Shown: positions 20,465-32,721, counted from the first letter of the stretch. The stretch is 64,000 bases of DNA from Prostheceraeus crozeri (GCA_907163375.1 CAJQUW010005272.1:124001-188000); one strand, 5' to 3'. Numbers and translations are program-made. The notes: generated from the letters alone by a model not told the origin.

Positions 20465-23400
20465 GTACGTTTGTAGACTCGATTTCATTGAAGAGACGAG
20501 TAAAGGTTGTTGATACGTAATCGATGACATCATCTGTATTGTGACGTCATCTGCTCTGTAAAGCGCATGCGTCCAAACCGATGGATTGGCAGCAGTTGAA
20601 CCAATAGGTCTTTACTGAACCTTGGTTGTCAATCATTAAATTCATTTTTATCATATTTAAAATCAATGTTGGCATGATAGTGGTCACCAAAGTGATGAAA
20701 AATATCGATCGACACAAGGGATGCGGAGTCCTGTTATTTTGATAGGAATCTGACTCCGAGTGGCAATTACATAAAGCCTAGTTTTTTAAAAAGCTGGTAA
20801 CCTACATCATAGATCATTACAAGCTTACTTGAACCTATTTTTAGTAACCATTGCTTTATCAGTTATCAGTCATCTTATCAAATGTCGTTTTACGTTGAAT
20901 GCATGCGACTCGGCTCCTCCCATCTTGTTGATATGTACTTCACACGGTTTTTCTCCAGTCTCTACCAGGCAGGAAAATCCCCACCTTCTTAAAAAAATGA
21001 ATGCACTTTCGATTTTGATATGCGCTTTGGAGGAGCCATTACACACGATTAACGTGACGGTAAGAGGTAATGCTCTCAAACAAACTAGTGTTTCATTTTT
21101 GTCTCTGATGTGACCTTATGCGCATGGGTGTGATCGAGGTTAGGAAGGCTTGTCTTCTCTACTAAATCACCGAGTGAAAAGACAATCCTTTTTCCACTAT
21201 CACGGTTCATTCCCTTAACTATTACAAGCTTTGCCTGCCCTGCTGTCTCTGTACTTTTGTTTGACGGAGAAAGTTGACAATGACAGCTATGCACGATGAT
21301 AAATAATTTGTTTGTATTATAGTTCGGGTCTAGTTATAGGCTGTAGTCCGGAGTCCTATCATTTGATAAGACTCCGACTCCAGCAAAAATGATAGGACTC
21401 CGGGACTCCGACTCCACATTCCTGATGGACACACCACCAGTTTAAATGACATTTCGAATGAACTTCGTAGTTTCATTCTTCATATCACAGCTGAAAACAT
21501 GTTGATTGGTTTAGATTGTGAAGCGCAAAGACCTCAAACAACAAATCAATATCTTCGAAAAGTGTGTGATATTCACACTCCACAGGGGCACTTCCCGATC
21601 AAGCGGCATTGTTGCAAAAATGAAAATCTCATGAAGGCTTAATCCCAACTATCGGGAAACACATTCTCCATGGTCGCAGTTATTTCAATTTCCAGTTGAA
21701 TTTATTCAGGCTGTGATCGGGGTCTTTGTGTCGCTAAAATTTTCGGGTCGGGTTGGGTTTATGGTGCGGCTGGTCGGTTTCGGGATTCAATTCATGGCTG
21801 TTGTAGATAATGCAGATACGTCATTCTGTCTTTGAAAGAACTCTCACTGACCTGCAGTTAATTCGTTTCTGCTATCAGGAAGAAAATAAGTGTTTCTTAG
21901 GCTAGATATTTCATTATAAGTTAGCTCGAGCTCATTAAGCTCGACCTATGTTAAATGCGGAAAATTCGAAATTTTGTAGTTCCTTCGGTCTACGTTTGAG
22001 AGGCAAATGAATTGACATGTTTGGAAATTGCTTCTATCACAAAACTAGAATAGTATTAGAAGAATCGGTAACATCAAAGGCAGTGTTGGACGAGTAATAT
22101 GATATCCCTGAAGTGTCAATAAGATGCTACTTGCATGCATGTGTGAACTGCAACTGATCTTCTACCATTGTCACTGAAATCTTCGGGCAAGTATTGACAA
22201 GCCTCAATTACTGAAATCTCAACAAAGGTTTCAAAAGAGATGATTTGCTTCTAAACACAGTCTTTACGAAATTGTGCTCTAAAAACATTCTTGAAATCCT
22301 TACATGTTTTAGATTTTGGTAATCCATCTGTTGTGTTGATATGAAAGACTTAAGAAGTGCGTCTTCCGTCAGAAAGATCAGAAGTCATGTGTGTTAATAA
22401 ACATGCACAGAATTACATGAATAAACTATCAAACTGGCAATGTTAAAGCCACTTTGTGACTCTCTAATTTGTAACTGAAGTCCGCTAGCGTGCGGATAAC
22501 ACATATAAAAAATATAAAAATGATTTGTATATGAAAAATGTAAGATAGTCCTGAGAAGGACTCATTGACCGTTCAGTAAGGAATAATTCTGTTATCATGT
22601 TGAAGAACTACGTAATAGCAAGCATCATTTTGAAACAGACCGCAATTTTTCCCCTCAGAGCATTGGCAAAGAGCAGATATAGAAAACAGTGAAACTTTGA
22701 GAACACTTGTTGACTTTCCCACTCAATATGATAACAGTAGTTATAGGAAACAATGCATCGATGATATCATCACAGAAAATAACAGGTTTCGCTCTGTATA
22801 TATCGTTGTCAACGAACATTGACGTCATATGTCTCCTTCATCATTGATTTCCTAGATGAACTTGCAGTTATCTGAGTGTTGATTAAGTGAATTTTTATGA
22901 TTTACCAAATGATTTGTGTAAGAAAAATTTAAAGACGCATTATGCTCCGGCTAGCGATGGAGCACAAGATCTGACATCTTCACTTGGTCTTTACATCGCA
23001 AAGCATTCGATTGTCTGTCCCTCAAGGTTATCTGTTTATTCCGTTAATAAGAGATATCATCAAGTATGTCGACGATTACACCCTGATTATCCCTTCCACG
23101 ACAATGTGGACAGCGTATGCATAAGAGAAGACAATTATCTGGTTATTTGGGCCTCTTAGGTTAGTTTAAGATTGAATTACAGAAAATATAATGTATAATG
23201 TACTTTGGATTCCTAAGAAGTGTAGATCTACTTTATATATTATCCCAAAGTCGTTTACGTCAATACATAAAAAAGACATAAAATTGTCAAGATTAAGGTT
23301 CAAGAAAACATTCCCTGCTTTAAAACAAATACCATAGAAACACGATTATATAACATATCATTTTGTTCTTTTACTGTTTTAGAATTTCTCATCATATTGG

Positions 23401-23501
23401 TATCTGATCTAACTTTCCATTTCAAAAACTACTGATGACAGTTTAGATAACATAGTAATAAGTAATCTTAGTATTGTAATTACAACTTGAGTTCGCCTTC
23501 C
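20465..23501. other. Intron sequence, no gene supported
   Basis: About 3 kb, AT-rich. It holds short runs of a GGACTCCGACTCC-type repeat at 20724-20760 and 21343-21415; the second includes GGAGTCCTATCAT at 21351-21363 and its exact inverse at 21390-21402. The open frame 22887-23159 has no recognisable domain and no supporting splice sites were convincing. No RNA gene seen. Confidence 0.5.
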
Positions 23502-24427
23502 TGTTGGATGAAGCATTATACTGGAGATTAGTACTGTAGTTGCCTTGTGATAAGATGTATCATCTGCGGATTTGCTGTCTGCGATGTCGTCCCGATGACT
23601 ATGGGCCTCCAAATATGAAGGGCTATTCTGGAATTTCTTCCAGTTCTTATAGATTGCGTTATCTGCTATGTTATCTCCCGACTTGCGTCGAGGTGGTGAG
23701 GATAACGTGTTCAACCTACGCGGGTCTATATGACCCAGCAATCCCTTGCAGGACGTGGTCTTTTCCTCTAGCACATAGCTAGCTTTATAATTTACATGGT
23801 GAGTAATTCATAGTGTCTGCGTCCCAAGCCACAGCCATTAGCACATGACTGCCACCTAATCAGCCTTACCACGAGAATTCTGCTGACTTACCACCAGATC
23901 GAAACACTATGAAACACTTTCGCGCCACTATGACTATAAAAACATAGTCATTGCACATTTAAAGTCGATCCTGTTACACTACCCCCTCCCCTATGATAAG
24001 GGTCTCGCTCCTCCGAGCCTCTGTCTCAGAGTTGAGACAGGTCAGGCAGTGCTTGACGGATTAGTCTCCTGCCTGGAAAGTGCGTGTCTCTCGCCTATAG
24101 TATAGTGCGCTTTGACGGTATTCGCTTTAGATGGCTTGAAGCGTATCGGATCAAAGAAACAGTTACCAATTTCGTTGATAACACGAGGTCTGTTCTTCAG
24201 CCATGTGTCTCCACCGTATTTCTCGGCAAGTACTGTATGTCGATGAAAAACTTTGGGATTCGAGCATACTTCCTGTTTAACTCCTCATGAAGACGGCGGA
24301 AGTCACTCTGTACGTGATTAAGTGTCTTCGTTTCAAAATCCCATGGTCCAGCAGCTATAAGTATAGCTGCCAAATCTCTCCGGTCGATGTTCTGCCTTCG
24401 AACTTCTGACGTAGCTTGCATTATACT
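23502..24427 (-). mobile_element. LTR retrotransposon fossil (3' LTR and adjoining internal piece)
   Basis: On the - strand a purine-rich tract (GGGAGGGGGTAG, 23979-23990) lies directly before TGTAACAGG, the typical junction of a polypurine tract with the start of a 3' LTR. The LTR would run to about 23502, giving roughly 475 bp with TG...CA ends. The higher coordinates (to about 24427) hold a short internal remnant. No second LTR is visible; the copy is an incomplete, broken fossil. Family not determined, Ty3-like is possible. Confidence 0.5.
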
Positions 24428-24866
24428 GTACTATGACCGGACTTCGCGATAGAAAGGTAGGGTGGTATATCGAATTATTTTCGGTAGCGAGATTTTGTCA
24501 ATTACGGATACAAATTTGGTAGAGAAATGATAATAGAGGTTAAAATGAAATCGTATTTGTTTTTCCGTGGCTTTGTAGAGCCATTTGGTCCTCAAAAAGG
24601 CTCGTGATGCGTTCGTTGGTGGTCACTAGCATTTCGTAACCTCACCAGAAAGTTCAATCACTTGTCGAATCCGGGATGGCATGCTTTTGATCAGGCGGTT
24701 GATTATTTCTTGATCTACACTCTCCCACTCTTGCCTTAGCGAAGCTTCAAGTCGAGGAGACCATCTCCAGGAAGAATTGATCGCCTCACACCGCAATTCT
24801 GTAAACTCCAGACATTTTCAATTGGATTGAGGTCTGGTGACCAAGCGTGCCATTTCAAAGTTCGTA
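24428..24866 (-). mobile_element. Tc1/mariner transposon remnant, C-terminal part
   Basis: On the - strand 24640-24866 encodes HAWSPDLNPIENVWSLQ, the canonical last catalytic block of Tc1-like transposases, followed by SVDQEIINRLIKSMPSRIRQ (split from its neighbours here) and VIELSGEVTKC then a stop. The 3' untranslated part (24428-24640) includes GATTTTGTCAATTACGGATAC and ATAATAGAGGTTAAAATGAAA, homologous to the repeat end at 35380-35440. The element is cut at 24866 by the 3' end of the LINE, and its N-terminal half was not found on the far side of the LINE, so it is truncated. Confidence 0.75.
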
Positions 24867-27800
24867 TGAATGAATGAATGAATGATTTATTTGTCCAAAT
24901 AATAATACAAGCGAGAAGTAATACGGAAAAGACAAATGTGACACCCATTAAGGGTCTAGACACATATGTAGAAAATAATGATTTACCAAGTAGAATGTAG
25001 CAATATATGTGTCACCAGATGTCTGAACGCTTAAAATAACTTGATACTGAAGACTTAAACTTTGATACCGTGTCGACGCTCCTTTCTGGCAAGGTTAGAC
25101 TGTTTCAATGGCGAACTGTATCCACTGTGAAAAAACATGAGCGATATCCATGCATAGACTTGGGAATTAACATCTTCTCGTGAGAATAATGAGACATGTC
25201 GTCCTTGCTTATATCGACCAAACCATTGACGATCTTGAATAAAAAAAATCAATTTGTATCTTAATCGTTGGGCTTCGAGACTTAAAATATTCAAGTTTAA
25301 CAACTTTGAGCGATAGTTAAGGCCATGTAGATTCCAAAAGAAATTACAAAAGCGACGTTGAACTTTTTCGATACTATCTACGAGTTATCTCTTCTGTGGG
25401 CACCAGATTACATTTCCAAATTCTAGGATAGACCGTATGTATGACTTATAGAGGAGGAGCAGGCACACAGGATCTCGAGATTGAAACGATCTCTTCAGCA
25501 TACCGAGGAGGTGATTTGCTTTCTTAACAGTATGAAGGATGTGATCTTCGAATGACAGAGAAGGAGTGATTGCAATGCCCAAGTCTTTGAAATGATTAGT
25601 TTTTTCAACTGGATTTAAACCCAAGGAATATTGATGAGACACATTATGAACTCCGAAATGCATGGATTTGCACTTGGATGCATTCATTGAGATACCATTG
25701 GCAATAGACCATTGATGAATGGAATACAAGTATTCTTGCAACAAAATCGGTTGGATAATGCTTGATTTGCCATCGTAAGTATGAAGCAGCTTCACGTCAT
25801 CTTCATACTTAATCAGTTTACTGTAAGTAACATGGCGGTCGAGGTCATCGATGAAAATGTTAAATAGGATAGGGCCTAACACAGAACCCTGAATAACACC
25901 ACTTTGGATTGATGTAGTGACAGATAACATGCCATTAACGCGAACCGCTTGATACCGATCTGCGAAATAATCCATGAACCATTTAAGAAAAAGACCGCAA
26001 ATACCATAATTATTGAGCTTCCGGATAAGTAAGGAGTGGGGCACGGTATCAAATGCCTTTCGATAATCCACAAATACCGCATCATCCGCATAGCCAACAT
26101 CAATTTTCTGCGTCAATTCGCCGTAAAAACACAAATTTGCGGTTTCAGTGGATCTGCCGGGGAGAGAAATCCATGTTGAGTTGGCATTGAAGTCTGAGTA
26201 AAGACATGACTCATTAACCGCCTATGAATAACTCGCTCCATAACACGGCAGGTGCAACTCGTAAGAGCAATTGGCCGATAATTTTCTATCATCTCCTTTG
26301 AACCGGACTTGTGAATAGGTGCGATTATAATATCTTTCCAGCAACTTGATACTACTGATCTTGCCATGGAAAAATTGAAAAATGAAGTCAACATCGAGGC
26401 CAAAAAAGAACCGCCATTTTTAATGATGATATAGGATATCCCTTCTCCATCAACCGAGTGGGATGCGGACAGCTTGTTGATAACGTCTAAGACATCATTC
26501 ACAGTAAAATACACTGAGTCAAGAAAGTTGACATCATGCGGGAGGTGACTGTCAGACTCGTGTGCAATTGCTTCATCATACATGTAGTCTTGATTGAAAT
26601 TCGAAGCAAAATACTCGTTAAAAGCGTTTGCTATTTTGTCAGCAGAGTCATGTGTATGACCATTGCTATCAGAAATACAACTGAAAAAATTATTTTTTGA
26701 TTTGAACTTGTTTTTCATGTAGCTCCAGAAAGGCTTGGAATTCCCGTTTAGTTTAGCTTCGGAACAAATAAAACGTTCATACGACATCACTGCTTGACGA
26801 GTTTCATGCCAAACCAGAGATTGCAGATAAACCAACTTCATCTTATTCAATTCAGATGTGGCGTCCAGGTAATGGTGAAAAAGTCTACGATTTCTGCGTA
26901 ACAAGGTACGAGTTTTGCGAGATGTACCGGTACATCCAGTCTCAAAAGCGCCGATTTTTCTTTTAATCGGGACTGACACTCTGACAGCATTCATGATGTT
27001 GCTTTTAAACGAGCTCCAAATATCGTTTACATCGCTGTAATTTGACGGTGTCGGCCAATGCGAATTGCACAAAGTTCTTTGAAATCTGGTCCAATTGGCT
27101 CGGGAAAAGTCAAGAACATCACTAACAATGTTACCATCTTTGTTAGCTGTAATATCAATTGTGACTGAGACAATTGCGTGATCAGATGTACCAAAACATT
27201 CTAACACATACACTTTTTCTACCGTAGTCGAAAGCGTACAAAAAACAAGGTCTAAAATGTTGTTTGAACTAGGACGGGTAGGCTTGTCGACAACCTGATT
27301 CAAAAAATTGTCCAGGCACCAGTCCACTAGAGGTAGATGAGCACTGGAAGAGGTACATTTTTGCCAGTCGATATCTGGGCAGTTAAAATCTCCGCATATG
27401 ATCTGAAGATTTTATCTACAGGACTAACTACATCATAGAAATATTTCAGAAATAAGGTATCTCTCAAATCAAAATCCGGTGGCATGTACACACAAGTTAA
27501 AGTGAATGATTTATCATCAGAGAAAATTCTACATGTAACAGCACCGTTTTTTTTCGTCAGAAAAAACATTTACTAAAGAAGAAGGCAATCTCTGTGATAC
27601 ATAAACAATGACGCCACCACCTGAACAGTTTATACGATCGGACCGGAATAATGAATAGCCACCTACTTTCAAAAAAGAGTCGTTGATGTCAACAGTAGCC
27701 AAAGATTCGGTGATGCAAATTGTAATGGGTTTGAACTCAGCAACATATGCACGAAGTAAATCAATTTTATTGACAAGTGAGCGAGCATTAATAAGAATGC

Positions 27801-28080
27801 CGACTTGATCTTTGAATGAACTAGCTACACAACTCCTGTGACAAGTAGCAATGTCGTCCATGTAAATCTAGTCGGAGGAAGGTGTCTTTCTTGTATTAAC
27901 TTAATAGTTGTCATTTTCTTTAGATATTCAATATACTGCGATAGACCTTTGATATCAGACAGTAAGAATGCATTTAGTGTGCATTTGAAGCTGGGACATT
28001 CCTATAACGATGTCTAAATGTTTCATAATTTTAATAAACATATATTTAATAAGACTTAAGGTTTGACCTTAAGAGGACAG
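24867..28080 (-). mobile_element. CR1/L2-like LINE, nearly full length
   Basis: A non-LTR retrotransposon on the - strand. Its 3' end is at 24867-24884, a (ATTC)n tail next to AAATAAAT, inserted into the Tc1 remnant. ORF2 (25385-27861) has endonuclease and reverse transcriptase domains. The 5' boundary is uncertain; sequence beyond 27861 up to about 28080 has no frame and may be leader. The tandem repeat at 28149-28400 might also belong to the 5' end. Relatively few lesions suggest a younger insertion than the reverse transcriptase at 9690. Confidence 0.8.
25055..27861 (-). pseudogene. LINE ORF2: endonuclease and reverse transcriptase, broken
   Basis: Read from high to low coordinates. 27861-27529 gives the start of an APE-type endonuclease: LINARSLVNKIDLLRAYVAE, ITES, then RSDRINCSGGGVIVYVS. 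A frame change follows near 27540, with YMPPDFD in 27569-27327. 27327-26113 gives the endonuclease end (GTSDHAIVSV), the linker and the first reverse transcriptase blocks (SYIIIKNGG, IIAPIHKSGSKEMIENYRPI, TQHGFLS). A further one-base shift near 26130 leads to 26134-25385 with FVDYRKAFDTVPH, SGVIQGSVLGPILFNIFIDD and the palm motif, here YEDD at residues 110-113 (about 25796-25807) instead of the usual YADD. A stop at 25385 precedes the remaining C-terminal piece (25303-25055). Inactive copy. Confidence 0.85.
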
Positions 28081-28148
28081 GTGGTGCGTTCCCACCGGCA
28101 GGACGCGTCAAACTTTTGACTATCCTAGGACTACATTTTAGAGCCAAA

Positions 28149-28400
28149 CTTGACGAGATCGGTGTGGAGGACCTTCCCACTAGTCCATTTTTCAATCAGC
28201 GCTTCTAAAGCGGGGCTGGACCTTGCCCCTAATGGTCCTTTGACTTGTGATCCTCGACAAATGCATGAATGCATAAAGTTCTTTAAGCACAAAGACTTGA
28301 CGGATCTGATTGCGTGCCGGGCGGACCTTCCCGGGGGTCCATAACATAGCGCTATACGGACTGGACTTCACCCTTAAGTGTACGAGATCGTACAAGGCCG
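28149..28400. repeat. Two imperfect tandem units (about 150 bp) with GGACC/GGTCC hairpins
   Basis: Unit 1 starts ACTTGACGAGATCGGTGTG and unit 2, at about 28295, ACTTGACGGATCTGATTGCG. Both continue with GGACCTTCCC...GTCCAT, then AGCGCT and CTGGAC. Small hairpins GGAC(C)...(G)GTCC lie at 28169-28186, 28218-28238 and 28323-28340. CTTAAGGTTTGACCTTAAG at 28054-28072 is another perfect hairpin just before. Position immediately 5' of the LINE ORF2 suggests leader monomers of that LINE, but this is inference. Confidence 0.5.
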
Positions 28401-29170
28401 CTTAACAAGTGATCTCCTTGGTCAAAGTTTCAGGCTCGATTGATTAGGAACTTATATATAAACAGACACTTAGTAATCACCATGTCAACCCCATGGTGAC
28501 CAGTAACCGACACAGGCCATTCATCACACTAGGGCAGTTAGCGATAAAAAACAACGTTAAAACAAATAAAACAATAGCCAGTCGTCAGCAGGTACCCGCC
28601 TGGTCGCGTTTCGGCCCCTCTACCTGAACGCTCAAGCCCAGGCGGGTGGCGTCCCGCATAAATTTATATGCGGCTGGCATTCTAAAATCAATACAGTAAT
28701 GATATGTGTAATAATAAGTAATACTGATAGTAATAGTAAAAACAGAAACAAAACAACCGCAAAAGACGGATACAACCAAAACAAACTAAAATATGTGTGT
28801 GAAATACTGAAATGGTATAACCAATAAAAAAACTATCTTCGTGATTCTGCTGCTGTTCACCTTGATGATTTCGATGTGAATATCCTTCAGAGAGCGTGAA
28901 GTACCGTTGACACTGCTTTGATAGAAGCTCGCATGACTCAGGACAGATGTCCAATTATGAATCGTCGTCATGAGGTTGCTGACTTGCAGGAGAATATTGA
29001 TTTTTATTCAGCTGTTACATATATATGTCGGAATAGCATGTCATATGCGCCTGTTCTAACTCTGTGAAGATGGGTTTGGACCCGAAACGTGGAGTGAAAA
29101 CTCGTTTTTCTTTTTACTGCAGGTTTTGCAGAAATTCAGGGGAGTGTGCTTCTCGAGCACGAGTGCAGTC
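28401..29170. other. Intron sequence with a possible Penelope-type end, no gene seen
   Basis: No coding region recognised. At 29062-29090 the + strand reads CTGTGAAGA, a GGGT/ACCC stem, then CGAAACG; on the - strand near 28585-28640 GGGGCCGAAACGCG occurs. Such GAAAC-bearing stems are common at the ends of Penelope-like elements, so old fragments of these may be here. Confidence 0.35.
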
Positions 29171-29608
29171 TGCACTGTAAACCGTTGACTGACAATTGAC
29201 AGACATTTATCCTGCAAAATCTATCTTGTCGGTCATTGTTAGTTCTTGTAGGATGATTGCCACTGAACACCTACAATATCTGACAAAAAGCGACAAAATG
29301 AATAGCAGTGAATTATAGCTTAAATTTTATCAAAAATGTGGGTAACTATTTAAATTATGTCAAAATCAATCATGGTTTTGCCACACAATAATACAGATTG
29401 CCCAAAAGTCAAGCAATCACTAATCGAAAAAATCAATCAATATTCAACAGTTTTTGTTTAGTTAATTTGCATACAAAGCATCTGTTTCGATGTCGGTGGA
29501 GAACCTGCAAATTCGTCGGATATCACAGGATATTGGAGGTGACAATCGTCGGTTGATTTTGTCAGTAATTTTGTAGGATAATTGTCGGTTTACGGTTTAA
29601 AGGGTGCA
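29171..29608. mobile_element. 438-bp MITE-like element
   Basis: The left end TGCACTGTAAACCGTTGAC and the inverse of the right end (TGCACCCTTTAAACCG) match, and the similarity continues inward: GACAATT...TATCCTGCAAAATCT against GACAATTATCCTACAAAATT. Inverted arms are about 70 bp and diverged. No coding region. No clear target duplication found. Confidence 0.6.
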
Positions 29609-30809
29609 ATCTTTTAAGTCCGCTTAAACTTTCTAAAATTCGATTCTCATTTGATTGCTACTTACTTTTAAGTTGGATTTGAATATAATTTTCCTGAAAA
29701 AAAGGTGTGCAAGTTTCAATCGTGTGAACTCAATCCTTAGAATCGCAACGATGAACTTGCATTTAATTATTGCTGAAGTCTGTCATCTGATTGAGACAAT
29801 CATGGATTATTAAAAACAGGATGAAAGCTAGATTCGAATATCAGTATTCGCATGCGTACTCAGGCGAATATTATTTGAACGAAGAACATCAATGGTGTTC
29901 AAAGTATAAAGTTTTCTCAGTTGTAGAAAATGTGAGCATTTAAAGACGAATACTAATCTATCATCACCTTGTTCATCCTTTAGAGGCGGTTGACCGTGAG
30001 AACCTTTCTATGTAAGTTGCTTATCATTTCGCTTATTTTGCTAACCGTCCCTGACAACTTACACTTGCATATTTCTAACTCACATGCTACTCTACTGTTG
30101 ATGATTGTAACAGTGAAGTGTGGAGATTGTTGTTTGTGACAGATAGTTGTGAATATTTCTACATTATTCTACACTCAGGAGCAAATCGCTTATGGAGACT
30201 GAACGCCAGAAAATATATCAAACATTTACATGTAAAGTAAATGAATACTTACACATTCCGATGGCAGTCACTGCTTCTAATGTTTGTAGTTGGATATTGT
30301 TCGAACTGGACTGTAAATTAAATAATGCTGTAAGAAGTCACTTTGTAGAACGTTTATCCCACGTCAGGGTGAGGAGGCCATTTACCTACCGCCCCCCCCC
30401 CCGCCTCGAAATCATGATACATTCAAAAGCCCGGTATCGAGAGGTTCAAGACACGTTCACAAAGACCTGTAATGCAACTCCTTCAGAAAAAATGTGGAGT
30501 GGCTTTCAAGAGTCAGTGAATTTTTATGCGAGATATCTTTGATTACATTAGTGGTGATATGCAATCGATTACAATGTCAGAAACGGCATAAGTGCGAAAA
30601 CAAAGCCCCATCAGGTAATAAACTATCAACGACTACCTGAAAAGGAAAATGTCGCACCTATCGATTGTGGTGGACAATCGATCCCCGCTACTTGCCTTAA
30701 TGTCGGCGGTCACAATTTTGACGTGTTATTTATTCATTGATTATTATTGCCTTGACAACTGATGTGTGGTGGTGAGGGTTTGATCCTGCCAATTGACAGA
30801 GTCGCGTAA
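29609..30809. other. Intron sequence, no gene supported
   Basis: Contains a run of C at about 30391-30402 and an open frame at 30192-30542 with no recognisable domain. Nothing else stands out. Confidence 0.5.
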
Positions 30810-30883
30810 GTGGCTCGTAGCTCAGTTGGTTAGAGCACAGGTCTAGTTAACCTTGGTCGTAGGTTCGAATCCTACCAGCCGCA
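30810..30883 (+). tRNA. tRNA-like gene or pseudogene, anticodon AGT (Thr) by position
   Basis: Perfect internal promoter boxes: A box TAGCTCAGTTGG at 30818-30829 and B box GGTTCGAATCC at 30862-30872, and a T run (30888-30891) just after the 3' end that would stop RNA polymerase III. The D arm GCTC/GAGC and T arm GTAGG/CCTAC pair fully. The anticodon stem CAGGT/ACCTT pairs 4 of 5, with loop CTAGTTA giving AGT. The acceptor 3' side CAGCCGC pairs with the 5' side only if one extra C (GTGGCT-C-G) is bulged out, and base 37 is T. These defects favour a degenerate tRNA or tRNA-derived sequence over a working gene. An Asn (GTT) origin with one extra loop base is an alternative. Confidence 0.6.
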
Positions 30884-31261
30884 CATCTTTTGCATGGCAA
30901 TCTGATCTATCGTGTATTTAATCTCATTGTTGTTAACTATTTCACCAAGTTATGTTCATGACTTTTCCAAATTCATCACTTGCGGACTTTCTTATTGACG
31001 AGGTTAAAATTAAGCATCAAAACGTTCAGATCTTCGCCTGATATGTCCGGCTACACAGACCGCCCTAACACAATGTACTGCACCAGCCGGGGGAGAATTG
31101 CTATTCTTTAATACTTTATGATTAAATGCTCAGCGGTTTTCTTCGCAAATACATGCGATGCAGCCTATTGTGCGTTCCTTCAGCTGAGTCAACCAGTCTA
31201 CATATTAAAGGTTAGTTTGAGCAAACGGAGACTTTCGGAAGAGTCCTTGTAGAATGATATA
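30884..31261. other. Intron sequence, no gene seen
   Basis: Nothing recognised between the tRNA-like sequence and the Tc1-like element at 31262. Confidence 0.5.
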
Positions 31262-31530
31262 CATTCAGCAACAATGATAACTGCACATTGAAATTTCTTT
31301 CTTTTTCATTCACTAAGACATTGCTGATCAATCAATTGATTTGATGACTATTCACGGCCGCAGTAGCAACAGCTGTCAATTTCTAACCGAGAATATCAAA
31401 AAACTAATTAATGATCAATGGTTCGCATATTGTGCACTATTGGTCCCACATCACTATTTAATCAGACCTTTCTTAAAGTGTTTCTGCAGTTATTAACCTC
31501 TTCTGACGATATCAAACAATAAATCTCAGT

Positions 31531-32721
31531 AAAAGCAAGAACACTTTTCAGTGTGAACTCCGTGTTTTTATTTTGGTCAAGCAGTCAAATAATAAAATCA
31601 AATTAAAGTTACAGAAATTTTCGGCCTCTTGGCCCTTGTCAACTGTTGATGTTTGCATCACCCTTATGTGCATATCCAACCATTAAATAAGGCCATCACT
31701 GGTCATAGATCAGCAGTGAACATGGCTAACAAGAGGGTATGACGTCATTTCTTGTTTCCTATTAATTTTAGGTTTTAGACTGTCAATATATTTACATTCG
31801 TCGATAGTAGTATCACGAGAGTTATTTTTCTTTGATAGAATCTCAATTTTAAAATTATCTATGCTGGTATTATTTCCATGCAACAACGTATGCAGCGTTA
31901 GCGCATTATTTTCGTTTCTTTTATTTATAGCGCTTTTGTGTTCATGGTGGCGAATTTTAAACTGACGAGATGTTTTACCTATATAAAACTGGTTGCAAAT
32001 CGCACAAGTATACTTGTTGCCGATCTGTTTTCAAACATTGCACGTACAAGTGTTTTTGATTTTTGATTTATTCCTCATAAACTTTTCCAGAGACTTGTTA
32101 GGTTTACTCACTAGGTTGCTGTCCAACCTATGTTTGCGTAAAAGTTTTCGAATTTTTTTATATCACATCCGTCACTGATGAAGGGCAGAATCAAATTCGG
32201 ATACTTCTTGTTTTGAGAACGCTTCTGTTTGGTATGTTTTATAATCCTGCAGTCCTTGTTGTTATATCCATTGTTTTTTAATTGCTTTTCAAATGCCTTT
32301 TGGGACTTTTCAAACTTTTCATTAGTTGAACATCTTTTCTCAATGTCATTCAGGCGGGATTGTATAAAATTTGATTTTATATGCGCAGGGACATAGGAAT
32401 CTTTTTTCATACAAATGCCTGAATGTCTTTGTTTTTGAAACCATGTATACTCAATTTTATTTCCTTGAGTAGTTATACTTATCCAGAAAATCAAGACTTA
32501 TCTCCGGTGGATTCACTTCTATTGTGAATTTTATAGAGGGCTCAATGTCATTAAATGTAGTCACTATTTCGTTCACAGTTTTATCGTCAAATTCAATAGG
32601 ACCAAAAATTATATCGTCAATATTGACTGCTTGACCAAAATAAAAACACGGAGTTCACACTGAAAAGTGTTCTTGCTTTTACTGGTATAAATGAAACTCC
32701 CGAACCGACTGGTCGAATATG
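31531..32721 (-). mobile_element. Penelope-like element, incomplete, with GIY-YIG domain
   Basis: Inserted in the Tc1-like element and bounded by the 11-bp direct repeat AATAAATCTCA (31520-31530 and 32722-32732). On the - strand, 32494-32111 shows the end of a Penelope-type reverse transcriptase (DSYVPAHIKSNFIQSRLNDI), and about 32025-31780 shows a GIY-YIG endonuclease: YTCAICNQFYIGKT at about 31975-32016, then HEHK and a C-terminal part with IDSLKP. A 60-bp sequence containing AAGCAAGAACACTTTTCAGT occurs at 31532-31592 and inverted at 32625-32690, so the two ends are mirror copies, a known arrangement in Penelope-like elements. 5'-truncated fossil. Confidence 0.8.

Noticed and set aside
22887-23159. 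90-codon frame as a possible gene
   Set aside because: No domain, no convincing splice sites, surrounded by AT-rich intron sequence.
30192-30542. 116-codon frame as a possible gene
   Set aside because: Contains a run of C, no domain recognised, no supporting context.
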